Source: Chryseobacterium culicis
Lineage (GTDB): Bacteria; Bacteroidota; Bacteroidia; Flavobacteriales; Weeksellaceae
DNA: 64,000 nt
Direction of reading: 5' to 3'
Assembly (NCBI RefSeq): GCF_900108365.1
Contig: NZ_FNWQ01000006.1
Span: 186,001 to 250,000, forward strand
In this document: positions 33,505-41,495 of the stretch, piece by piece
How the letters are laid out: each line of letters starts with the position of its first letter
Numbering within the stretch: the first letter of the stretch is position 1
Position numbers and translations under genes: made by a program
Notes under the pieces: model-generated
Told to the model about the DNA's origin: nothing
The model's database searches: none
The model's input: only the letters and a program-made list of their open reading frames with translations

Positions 33505-36144
33505 ATGAAAAAAATTCGACTTAGTGTTAAGCTGTTGTTGTTTTATTCTATTTTTAGCGTAAGTGCATTATCTGCGCAAAAATATGAGCAGACCATTAAG
33601 GACTATGTTAATTCTGCAGAGGGATCGTTTCAAAGAATAAATCCCGAACTGAAAACATTCAAAATCATTAATGTAGATCCTTCAAAGAGCTTAAATGGAG
33701 ATGTTGTCGGTATACAGCAGACAATTAATGGAATTCCTGTTTTTGGAAGTTCTGCCAATGTTTTGATAAGAGACGGGAAAGTTTTAAATTTTGCAGATAC
33801 CTTTATCAAGAGTTATCCTTCTGCCATTAAAGGAAAAGAAAATGGTAGAAAAAGCGCGTTAGTAGCAAGCACGATTGAAAAACTAAACGGATTATCTTCC
33901 GTAAAGAATATTGATGGTAAAGAAAGCCCGATAGTGGCTAATGCGGTCTATTTTGCAAAAGGTGGTGAGCTTATCCTTGGCTACCAGTTTTTTGTTGAAG
34001 AAAAGGGAACCAGTAATGTCTGGAATACAATCGTCAGTACAGAAGATGGAAGCATCCTGTATCAGGAAAACACCACATTATCTTGTAGTTTCCATGATGA
34101 AGCCTATGATCATCACTCTGAATCATTTGCAGAGAACATCCCGGTATCTTTGCCGGCAAATTCAGCTGCAGAAAACCTGCAGAATCCAGCAAACTTTGTT
34201 TTAGCCCCTGATAATGCTACTTACAATGTGTTTGCATTCCCTACAGAAGCTCCTACCTTTGGAGCAAGAACCCTGCTTACCAATCCATGGGATCTTACTG
34301 CATCACCGGAAGGCTGGCACTCTGATGGTACCAACCATTATACCATAACAAGAGGTAATAATGCATTTGCATACACTGATGAGAATAATACCAATACACC
34401 ACAGTTTTCTCCCGACGGAGGTGCAAACAGAGCATTTGATTTTCCTTTGGATGTAACGGCAGCCCATACCACCTATACTTCTGCAGCAGTAACCAATTTA
34501 TTTTACAATTCGAATAAGATGCATGATGTATTTTATAAATTTGGATTTACTGAATCTGCAAGAAACTATCAGGTAAACAATTTTGGAAATGGTGGTACAG
34601 GTAACGACCCTGTTCTTGCTGAATCAAGAGATGGAAGCGGCCTTAATAATGCCAACTTTAATCCGGGCGTGGACGGAACCAGCGGAAGAATGCAGATGTT
34701 TCTTTTTTCACCAAGCGGAAATGTAAGATATCTTTATTATAATTCACCATCCAATTATACTTCCAGAGCGCCAATCGCTACTACAGCTAATTTTGGACCT
34801 CAAATTATGGGTAATCCGCCTGTAACAGGAGATCTTGCGCTTTCAACACCAGCTAATGCATGTACTACGGTTACTGCCGGAAGTTTGGTAGGAAAGATCG
34901 CTGTAGTAACTGCTGCAGGATGTAATTTTTCTGTTAAAACAAAGAATTTACAGGATGCAGGAGCAGTGGGTGTAATACAGTATCACCCGTCAAGTGATAC
35001 TCCTGTAGGATTAGGAGGTACAGATGCTACGATCACAATCCCAACCATTATGGTAGGTTTGTCAGAAGGCCAGTTTTTAGTTAACGAACTTACTAATGGT
35101 ATTGTAGGAAATGCAACATTAAAAACTACCGCCGTTTACAAGGATGCAAGTTTAGATAACGGAGTAATCAGCCACGAATATGGTCATGGTATTTCGAACC
35201 GTCTTACCGGAACAGGAAGCTCTTGTCTGTCTTATATTTCTTCTAATGAGCAAATGGGTGAAGGATGGTCCGATTTCTTTGCTTTGATGATGACAACCAG
35301 ACCGGGAGATACTTCTGCGATGGCCAGAGGAGTAGGAAGCTTTGTTTCCGGACAGGCTACCACTGGTGGAGGAATTAGACCTGCTAAATACTCGCCGGAT
35401 TTTGGGCTCAACGATTATACTTACGGACGTACAAACGGAATGAAAGTAAGCACAAGTATCCAAGGAATTCCTGTTACAGTGCCGGATGTTCACAGCATCG
35501 GATTTATTTGGGCAAGTATGCTTTGGGACCTTAACTGGAAATATGTAGATAAATACGGATACAACAGTAATGTTCTTGCTGATCCTAACAGCGGAAGTGC
35601 AAAAGTTTTACAGCTGGTAATGGATGCTCTTAAGCTACAGCCATGTAATCCTACATTTGTACAGGGAAGAGATGCTATTCTTGCTGCTGACCAGGCATCT
35701 ACAGGGGGACAAAATAAATGTATGATCTGGACTACATTTGCTAAAAGAGGTTTAGGGGTAAATGCCTCTGCAGGTGCTCTTAATGGCCTTGCATTTGGTG
35801 CTAACCAGCCTATGCCGGAATTGAGCGATCAGGTAGAAGATTTCACTGTTCCTGCGGAATGTCTGGCATTAGCGGTCAAAGAAACCAGTAATTCAAAAGG
35901 AATATCAATTTATCCAAATCCTGTAAGAAATGAATTTACGATAAAAACTCCGTCTGATCTCAAGTTATCAGGAATTACAACAGTTTCTGTCTTTGATTTT
36001 ACCGGAAAGCTGATCACTAAAGAAAGCATCAACCTTAACAAACAGAATACAATCAGCGCAGAAAAGCTAATCAATGGTGCTTACATTGTAAAAGTAAGCA
36101 ATGACTCCATAGATTATTCTCAAAAGATTATTGTTTCTAAATAG
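33505..36144 (+). CDS. M36-family (fungalysin) metallopeptidase with PA domain and T9SS tail
   Basis: This 879-residue secreted protease has a signal peptide (FYSIFSVSALSAQ), an FTP/PepSY-like propeptide to about residue 190, and a catalytic domain interrupted by a PA domain (about 440-545, IMVGLSEGQ). The zinc motif is SHEYGHGISNR with His557, Glu558 and His561, and the third ligand region is MGEGWSDFFAL. The C-terminal about 75 residues form a T9SS type A sorting domain (ISIYPNPVRNEFTI ... GAYIVKVS), so it is exported across the outer membrane. It has its own upstream region and terminator, and is probably not part of pigment synthesis. Confidence 0.95.
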   Translation: MKKIRLSVKLLLFYSIFSVSALSAQKYEQTIKDYVNSAEGSFQRINPELKTFKIINVDPSKSLNGDVVGIQQTINGIPVFGSSANVLIRDGKVLNFADTFIKSYPSAIKGKENGRKSALVASTIEKLNGLSSVKNIDGKESPIVANAVYFAKGGELILGYQFFVEEKGTSNVWNTIVSTEDGSILYQENTTLSCSFHDEAYDHHSESFAENIPVSLPANSAAENLQNPANFVLAPDNATYNVFAFPTEAPTFGARTLLTNPWDLTASPEGWHSDGTNHYTITRGNNAFAYTDENNTNTPQFSPDGGANRAFDFPLDVTAAHTTYTSAAVTNLFYNSNKMHDVFYKFGFTESARNYQVNNFGNGGTGNDPVLAESRDGSGLNNANFNPGVDGTSGRMQMFLFSPSGNVRYLYYNSPSNYTSRAPIATTANFGPQIMGNPPVTGDLALSTPANACTTVTAGSLVGKIAVVTAAGCNFSVKTKNLQDAGAVGVIQYHPSSDTPVGLGGTDATITIPTIMVGLSEGQFLVNELTNGIVGNATLKTTAVYKDASLDNGVISHEYGHGISNRLTGTGSSCLSYISSNEQMGEGWSDFFALMMTTRPGDTSAMARGVGSFVSGQATTGGGIRPAKYSPDFGLNDYTYGRTNGMKVSTSIQGIPVTVPDVHSIGFIWASMLWDLNWKYVDKYGYNSNVLADPNSGSAKVLQLVMDALKLQPCNPTFVQGRDAILAADQASTGGQNKCMIWTTFAKRGLGVNASAGALNGLAFGANQPMPELSDQVEDFTVPAECLALAVKETSNSKGISIYPNPVRNEFTIKTPSDLKLSGITTVSVFDFTGKLITKESINLNKQNTISAEKLINGAYIVKVSNDSIDYSQKIIVSK

Positions 36145-36169
36145 AAATTTATAATAACTAATTGTGATG

Positions 36170-36196
36170 AGCCTGGAACTTTGTTCCGGGCTTTTT
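36170..36196. terminator. Terminator between the M36 peptidase and the glycosyltransferase
   Basis: AGCCTGGAAC (36170-36179) pairs with GTTCCGGGCT (36183-36192) with a 3-base loop, then TTTT. It lies between convergent genes. Confidence 0.85.
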
Positions 36197-37367
36197 AATT
36201 GTTTTCCGGGCTTACTTTATTCAGGAATAAAAAAGAAGTAATGCCCGCAAGAGCAGAAAGTGAAGTGCTTAAGATAAAACTGCCGATAATGTATTGAAGC
36301 AGATTGTTTTTAATCAGTTCAAAATTTAAATCCTGATGTAAAATATCACTGTTGCCGCTTACAAACGGTGCTCCCAGAAACAGAGAAGCCGCAATAATAA
36401 AAGGAATGAAAGGAGGAAGGCTCACATTGGAGGCAACAAAGGCAAGTACTTTATTAAGCTTAAAAAGTACAGATAAGCTAATGACCAGCAGCGTATGAAA
36501 TCCCCAAAAGGGTGAAAGCCCTATAAAAACTCCTAATGCTATGGAAAATGCTTTTGTACGGTTGCTTCCGTCACTCTCTAAGACATCTTCTTGGATGAAC
36601 TTTTTAAAGCTTTTTTTTTTGAAATTATTCAGAAAGTTTCTCGGAATAATATAGAGTAAAGTGATCGTCACCAAAATCGTATTCAGAATACTGATTCGGG
36701 TAAAATCCTTGAAAGGTCTGAAATGTGAAACCCGCTCTGCCGGATCATACAAAACCTTGATCGGAACATTTTTTACCGGAACATGCCTCCATGCAGTTCT
36801 TACGATAATCTCGATCTCAAACTCAAATTTAGGCGTGAAATATTTCTTTGGAATTTTATGCAAAGGATAAAGTCTGTACCCGGATTGTGTGTCTTCCAGC
36901 TTGATGCCGGTTTCAAACCAGAACCAGAAATTGGAAAACCGGTTTCCGAAACTGCTTTTTTTAGGAATGCCATCCTGAGACATATTTCTGTTCCCAATCA
37001 GAAGAATATCTTCTTGTTCCTGAAGAAGCGCTTCTACAAACACCGGAATGTCATCCGGATAATGCTGCCCATCCGAATCAATCGTGATGGCATAATCATA
37101 TCCTGATTTTTTTGCCTTTCTAAACCCGGTTTTAAGACCATTACCTTTTCCTTTGTTCTCCGGCAGGGAAATAATGGTGATCTGAGGATATTGGGCAAGA
37201 ATCTGCGGCGTAGAATCTGTGGAACCATCATTAACCACGATGATATTTTCAGTGTAATCAAGAACACCGTCAATTACCCTCTTAAGGGTTTTTTCATTGT
37301 TGTAGGTAGGTATTAAAATGCAGATCTTTTTTTCAGAAATTGCATTTTGTACTTCAGCAAGGGACAT
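36195..37367 (-). CDS. Family 2 glycosyltransferase fused to a DUF2062 membrane domain
   Basis: This 390-residue protein has a GT2 domain (residues 10-230) with CILIPTYNNEKTL, the ITIDSDGQHYPDD nucleotide/metal-binding DxD-like motif and the LEDTQSGYRLYP segment of dolichol-phosphate-mannose-synthase-like enzymes. Residues 265-385 form a hydrophobic DUF2062 domain (GVFIGLSPFWGFHTLLVISL). Such fusions recur in aryl polyene and flexirubin clusters. It may glycosylate a lipid carrier or pigment anchor; no acceptor is known. It is the last gene of a minus-strand operon. Confidence 0.85.
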   Translation of the reverse strand: MSLAEVQNAISEKKICILIPTYNNEKTLKRVIDGVLDYTENIIVVNDGSTDSTPQILAQYPQITIISLPENKGKGNGLKTGFRKAKKSGYDYAITIDSDGQHYPDDIPVFVEALLQEQEDILLIGNRNMSQDGIPKKSSFGNRFSNFWFWFETGIKLEDTQSGYRLYPLHKIPKKYFTPKFEFEIEIIVRTAWRHVPVKNVPIKVLYDPAERVSHFRPFKDFTRISILNTILVTITLLYIIPRNFLNNFKKKSFKKFIQEDVLESDGSNRTKAFSIALGVFIGLSPFWGFHTLLVISLSVLFKLNKVLAFVASNVSLPPFIPFIIAASLFLGAPFVSGNSDILHQDLNFELIKNNLLQYIIGSFILSTSLSALAGITSFLFLNKVSPENN

Positions 37368-37371
37368 TTCT

Positions 37372-37848
37372 TTATTTTAATGTGGCTCTTTCTGCCTCTG
37401 TAATGGTTTTAGACTGCATTGCAAACCTTTTGATATAGCCTTTTAGCGCTGTATTCTGTTTGCTGTAATTATTCAGCAGGAACGCTTTGTCATCCTTCAG
37501 GCTTCCGCGGTACCCTACAATTTTCGGGATATTTTCCTGTACACTCAGTCTGATCAGGCGAAGTTCTGCATTGTTAGGATTATTTTTTATAACTGCTTCA
37601 AGGCTTGTAGCTCCTGTTTTCACCAGAGATTTTCTGTTGCTTTTGGCAATTTTGGCTTCCATAATCTTCGCTGCAGCTTTATATCCTACGGTTACAGCAT
37701 CAGATCCGGACTGCTTTTCTGCTGTATCAATAAAATTTTGCGTATTGCTGTTGGATTCGTTGGCTTTAGCATAGCTGTTTCTCAGCGTTTCAAGATCAGA
37801 CTGAAAGAAAAAAACAAATGCCGCTATGAATGATAGGATTAGTTTCAT
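37372..37848 (-). CDS. Secreted alpha-helical protein of unknown function
   Basis: This 158-residue protein has an N-terminal signal peptide (LILSFIAAFVFFFQS). The rest is mainly helical, with Ala/Lys-rich segments (GYKAAAKIMEAKIAKSNRKSL, NAELRLIRLSVQENIP). It lies between the dehydratase (4-base overlap) and the glycosyltransferase (4-base gap), so it is embedded in the pigment operon. I recall similar ORFs in other flexirubin clusters, but no function is known. Confidence 0.7.
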   Translation of the reverse strand: MKLILSFIAAFVFFFQSDLETLRNSYAKANESNSNTQNFIDTAEKQSGSDAVTVGYKAAAKIMEAKIAKSNRKSLVKTGATSLEAVIKNNPNNAELRLIRLSVQENIPKIVGYRGSLKDDKAFLLNNYSKQNTALKGYIKRFAMQSKTITEAERATLK

Positions 37849-38225
37849 GATGGTAATTTTTTATAGCTTACAGACAGTTTTAATGCAATAGTCTCGCCAA
37901 AAGAAGTTGTATTTTTTACTTTTACATCCTCACCATTTTCATCTATGTCCAGCTGAAGGTGTAAGTCAGGTGTCTCAAAAGGATTGATAATCGCCATAAA
38001 CTTTACGTTTGAAGCGGTTTTGAGGAATAATTTTGAACCTGTAAATTCCTCAGTCAGTTCTTTAATGATCTGCATCATACAAACTCCTGGAGTTACAGGA
38101 TTTCCGGGAAAATGCCCCTTAAAAATAGCATGGTCTTTATTCAGGTGAATATGAGCTGCGAATTTTCCTTCCTCTGTCTTATCGTATGATGTTAAAGTAT
38201 AAAAGTCTGTAAGAATGGTTTGCAT
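37845..38225 (-). CDS. Hotdog-fold 3-hydroxyacyl-ACP dehydratase (ApeI-like)
   Basis: This 126-residue single-hotdog protein has the FabZ/FabA-like motif FKGHFPGNPVTPGVCMMQ, in which the His of GHF is the usual catalytic residue. The position normally holding Glu in FabZ is Gln here, as far as I can align it. It should dehydrate 3-hydroxyacyl-ACP to the trans-2-enoyl unit that becomes a polyene double bond. It overlaps the downstream gene by 4 bases. Two more dehydratase-like genes occur at 52.4-53.3 kb. Confidence 0.85.
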   Translation of the reverse strand: MQTILTDFYTLTSYDKTEEGKFAAHIHLNKDHAIFKGHFPGNPVTPGVCMMQIIKELTEEFTGSKLFLKTASNVKFMAIINPFETPDLHLQLDIDENGEDVKVKNTTSFGETIALKLSVSYKKLPS

Positions 38226-38264
38226 GATCTTATTTTTAAGATTAAAAGTATAATCAATTTCTTT

Positions 38265-38302
38265 TCAAAGCTGTATTGTGTATGCATACATTACAGCTTT
38301 GA
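38265..38302 (-). promoter_or_regulatory. Intercistronic hairpin in the minus-strand operon
   Basis: TCAAAGCTGTA (38265-38275) pairs with TACAGCTTTGA (38292-38302), and the stem continues through GTGTA/TACAT around TGCA. On the minus strand it is followed by A-rich, not T-rich, sequence, so it is not a standard terminator. It may stabilise or partition the operon mRNA. Confidence 0.5.
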
Positions 38303-38304
38303 AG

Positions 38305-38940
38305 TTATTCTGTTTCGGTTATCTGAAATAGTTTTATATTGATCTTAAAGTCTTTGTGCTGTAGATGTAAGCTATCCGCGAAGATAGGTTTTTTTGCATC
38401 AAAATTGAAATCAATTTTCTCCCTGTTATTTTTCGTGTAAACAATCTCTTTCAGCAGATTATTTTCTTTGTTGAAGAACAGATAATAGCTCTTGTTCTCC
38501 ATTTTTGAAAGATAGATCTTGGCATTACTGTTCTCAAAACTTTCGCTTACCGGATATTTTCTTTTCAGAAGCTGTCGGAAATCGTTTTTCAGGAAATTGA
38601 TCACTATTTTTTTATCCAGGTCAGGAAGTACATAGTTCAGCTTGAAATCACTCTCAGAAACCTCAAAATCAATGAGTTTGTTCCCGAAGTCTGAAGTTAA
38701 AGCGACACGGTGCGTTGTTTCATTAAGTTTTTTGATAATCAGAATGCCGCTCACATGGTTGTTATAGATATCCATCTGGCATTTGTATACATAATCTTCA
38801 CCGGAAGAGAAGTATAAGTTTTCAACAATTTTTTCAGAGGCAGAAACAGCCTTTACATCTGTTAATTGGTAGGTTTTACAGGAAACAGCTACCAGCAGAA
38901 TAAGGCTATAGAGAAAACTCTGACGCAGGAATGGAAGCAT
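38305..38940 (-). CDS. Lipoprotein, DUF4292-like, of the pigment operon
   Basis: From the chosen ATG at 38940 (MLPFLRQSFLYSLILLVAVSC) the protein has about 211 residues and a lipobox ending LLVAVSC. The frame extends 24 bases further to an ATG at 38964; the later start gives a better signal peptide. The mature part is beta-rich (YKCQMDIYNNHVSGILIIKK, ALTSDFGNKLIDFEVS), which suggests a LolA/LolB-like or DUF4292-like lipid-binding fold. It overlaps the LolA-like gene by 35 bases. A role in carrying pigment to the outer membrane is inferred from context. Confidence 0.72.
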   Translation of the reverse strand: MLPFLRQSFLYSLILLVAVSCKTYQLTDVKAVSASEKIVENLYFSSGEDYVYKCQMDIYNNHVSGILIIKKLNETTHRVALTSDFGNKLIDFEVSESDFKLNYVLPDLDKKIVINFLKNDFRQLLKRKYPVSESFENSNAKIYLSKMENKSYYLFFNKENNLLKEIVYTKNNREKIDFNFDAKKPIFADSLHLQHKDFKINIKLFQITETE

Positions 38941-39532
38941 TAATCTTTGTATTTTTGAAAACAATATTCGTGGTATCTCCGGAAGCTTCGGTCATATTTA
39001 CCTGGGAAACCGTAGACTGATTCTTTGGGAAGTACAGCTCAATCTGCTTGATGTATTTTAACAGCTGCGATGTTTTAGGAATAAACTTCGCCACATTGTA
39101 ATTCCCGTTTTTGAAATACGTTACCGTAAACTCAGGATCATTGAACATGGTTCCGTTTGAGCTTCCTACAATCAGTTTGTTTATTTTTTCAAAAGTTTTG
39201 CTTTTGGCATCTACAGAAGATTTCTTCCCCTGATCATTGATGAAGATTTTATTGCTTTTGAAAACAATGCTGTACTGATAAGGTTTGGTATATTTCCAGC
39301 TTAGCATATTGGGAGTCTGCAGAGACATTTTCCCATAAGTAACGATATTTTTATCCAGAAAATCCATTTTTTTGGTCTGGGTAAAATCACTCTGTAACGT
39401 TTTAATCTCTTTTGTATCCGAAGAAACCTTCGACACAAATGCTTTGGCTTCAGCTCCTGACATGGCCGTGTTTTGGGCAAAAAAGAAACCGGAAACCAGT
39501 AAGAATGCTCCGAAAGCAATATTTTTAATCAT
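38906..39532 (-). CDS. LolA-like periplasmic carrier protein
   Basis: This 208-residue protein has a signal peptide (IAFGAFLLVSGFFFAQ) and a LolA-like domain: LQSDFTQTKKMDFLDKNIVTYGKMSLQTPNMLSWKYTKPYQYSIVFKSNKIFI is characteristic (described here by motif, residues about 45-98). LolA proteins carry lipoproteins between membranes; dedicated LolA-like proteins in aryl polyene clusters are thought to carry the pigment lipid. It pairs with the downstream lipoprotein, which could act like LolB. Confidence 0.85.
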   Translation of the reverse strand: MIKNIAFGAFLLVSGFFFAQNTAMSGAEAKAFVSKVSSDTKEIKTLQSDFTQTKKMDFLDKNIVTYGKMSLQTPNMLSWKYTKPYQYSIVFKSNKIFINDQGKKSSVDAKSKTFEKINKLIVGSSNGTMFNDPEFTVTYFKNGNYNVAKFIPKTSQLLKYIKQIELYFPKNQSTVSQVNMTEASGDTTNIVFKNTKINASIPASEFSL

Positions 39533-40280
39533 TTTTATTTGAATTTATCATTGTATCAACAGTAAAGGTTGAATATTTTTTGTCCTTCAAAAATACTAAT
39601 AAATTGGCCAGCACACGACAGGTCTTTTCGGAAGTGTCGTGAAGCAGGATAATACTGCCTTTTTTCAGGCCTCTGGTCACCCTCTTGTAGATTTTCTTTT
39701 CATTATCAATGATGGTGTCTAATGACCGCACATTCCAGCCTATGCTTATTTTATCTGTATTTTTTATCGCTTTGGCAATATTGGGATTTGTCACTCCAAA
39801 TGGAGGCCTGTAGAGATGGGTCTTAATGTTCCCTGCATTTTTCATGACTTCATCACATTTTTCAATTTCCTCAATCATTTTAGCGGCAGATAAAAAACCT
39901 GTGGAGCTCGAATGTGATAACGTGTGATTTCCAATTGTATGCCCTTCAGCAATGATTCTCTGAAAGATTTCCGGATATTTTTCGATCTGCTTTCCGATAC
40001 AGAAAAAAGTTGCCTTAATATCATGTTCTTTAAGCAAGTCTAAAAATTGAGGGGTAAATTCAGTAGGGCCGTCATCAAATGTAAGAGCCACTTCTTTTAG
40101 TCTGGTGCGTTTATGAGTAATACTGTTTACAAAATATCCCAGTTCAATATCAAATGAACCCCAGACGACCACGGCACAAAAAGTAAAAAAACAAAAAAGA
40201 TATACCCAAAAGCCGCCATGGAACGCATAAATAAAAACGTTACAGAAAAGATAGAACAGGATAAATGGATAATGTTTCAT
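39525..40280 (-). CDS. NodB-type polysaccharide deacetylase family protein
   Basis: This NodB-domain protein has two hydrophobic segments at the N-terminus (FILFYLFCNVFIYAF and YLFCFFTFCAVVVW) and the catalytic motifs TFDDGPTEFTP and GHTIGNHTLSHSS, with the RPPFGVTNPN motif. It should remove acetyl groups from a cell-surface glycan or glycolipid. The frame continues upstream to ATG 40331 and GTG 40337, but those codons lie in a MITE-like repeat, so the ATG at 40280 (MKHYPFILFY) is preferred. It overlaps the LolA-like gene by 8 bases. Deacetylases recur in aryl polyene clusters; the role is unknown. Confidence 0.83.
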   Translation of the reverse strand: MKHYPFILFYLFCNVFIYAFHGGFWVYLFCFFTFCAVVVWGSFDIELGYFVNSITHKRTRLKEVALTFDDGPTEFTPQFLDLLKEHDIKATFFCIGKQIEKYPEIFQRIIAEGHTIGNHTLSHSSSTGFLSAAKMIEEIEKCDEVMKNAGNIKTHLYRPPFGVTNPNIAKAIKNTDKISIGWNVRSLDTIIDNEKKIYKRVTRGLKKGSIILLHDTSEKTCRVLANLLVFLKDKKYSTFTVDTMINSNKND

Positions 40281-40330
40281 TGCTGATTGCTTTATTACAA
40301 GTTTAGAGTCGTAATATTTATTGTAGACCA

Positions 40331-40406
40331 TTGTCACTCCGTAAGGGTCCAGACTAATTTTTAATTTAGATTCTCCACTTCACTGCGTTTCGCTCTGAAT
40401 GACAAA
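40331..40406. repeat. MITE-like element with short inverted ends
   Basis: It begins TTGTCACTCCGTAAGG and ends CGCTCTGAATGACAA; the ends are inverted copies at 8 of 9 positions. The inner TAGATTCTCC and CGTTTCGCTCTGAATGACA resemble the widespread intergenic 'AGAATGACA' repeat of Bacteroidota. It sits between the deacetylase and the chain-length factor genes. Confidence 0.6.
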
Positions 40407-40433
40407 TAGGTTGTGTAATGTTAATTTCAACAA

Positions 40434-41495
40434 CTATGCCTTTTCTAATAATACGAGGCTGTGATCATGACCCGCCAGATGATTGTAAAGAAGCACATTC
40501 TTCACCCTTTCTTTTTTCTGGGAATTGATCATCATGATTTCCGGGATCTGCTGCTCCTTAAGAATGTGAGAGGCCATAAATATTGAAAAACCACTAGCCG
40601 TGTTAAATTCTCCACTCAGATGTTTATAGTACAGCTGTGATGAACCTGGAAACAGATCCATTGCTTTTGTATAATAAACATCAGATGCCGCATCCCCGCT
40701 GAATCCCAAAATAACTGCATCAATATCTTGGTTCGAAAGATTATTCTGAACTAAGAACTTTTGGATAAAATCCTGCACTTCATTCAATCCAACGGTATTG
40801 CTGATCTGGATATTTTTAAGCTTTGCGTAAGAATTTTCGGTTTTATCTTTTCCTACTACAAAAAAGCTGGCACCTTCTCCCCAGATCACGCCATTGGTAT
40901 TAGAATTCAAATGATCAGCCGGAAGATCGGTTTCTTTTTTGATGGTATGGTTTAAGCGGTAAAGTTCCATGGTTCTTTCGGTCTGTTCATCAGTAGAACC
41001 TACCAGAACATTATCTGCTTCTCCGTCACAGATCTGCAGCTGAGCGTCCAGTAATGAAAACTCAAGGGAAGAGGAAGTGTTTACATACGTGAAGTTATAA
41101 GCATGGCACTGCAGTCCCAGCGCAATTTGCCCTGCTACCGTGTTGTGGGTAGACTGGATGAAAAAAGTAGGCGTAAGGAACTCTTCATGATTATCAATTA
41201 CGTTTTTCAGAAACTTTTCAGAATCCTGTGAGCAGCCCATTCCGGTTCCTACGATGATGGCATCCGGCTTTTCAATTCCTGCTTCCTTAAGAGCATAATG
41301 CGATGCTGCGGAGCTCATTTTTACTGTTTTAGACATTCTTCTGATCATCGCAGGCGGAATGAACTCTTTGTAATTGGGTTCTATCGCTTTAAGGATGCTT
41401 GAAGTGTTTTCAGAAGTAAGATTCTGAAGAATATTGTTATTTAATGTGTCCTGAGCAGAGATACAGGATGCACTGTTGATGTATACTGCACTCAT
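40434..41495 (-). CDS. Ketosynthase-like chain length factor (inactive KS partner)
   Basis: This 353-residue thiolase-fold protein aligns with the adjacent KS but has lost the triad. The nucleophile position reads VNTSSSLEF (Ser141 in place of Cys), the HGTxxxD region is VILGFSGDAAS, and the GHxxGA region is HLSGEFNTASG. This is the pattern of a chain-length factor. It starts inside the KS gene (ATGA overlap, 4 bases), as KS/CLF pairs do in type II polyketide and aryl polyene systems. It should form a heterodimer with the KS and set polyene length. Confidence 0.85.
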   Translation of the reverse strand: MSAVYINSASCISAQDTLNNNILQNLTSENTSSILKAIEPNYKEFIPPAMIRRMSKTVKMSSAASHYALKEAGIEKPDAIIVGTGMGCSQDSEKFLKNVIDNHEEFLTPTFFIQSTHNTVAGQIALGLQCHAYNFTYVNTSSSLEFSLLDAQLQICDGEADNVLVGSTDEQTERTMELYRLNHTIKKETDLPADHLNSNTNGVIWGEGASFFVVGKDKTENSYAKLKNIQISNTVGLNEVQDFIQKFLVQNNLSNQDIDAVILGFSGDAASDVYYTKAMDLFPGSSQLYYKHLSGEFNTASGFSIFMASHILKEQQIPEIMMINSQKKERVKNVLLYNHLAGHDHSLVLLEKA

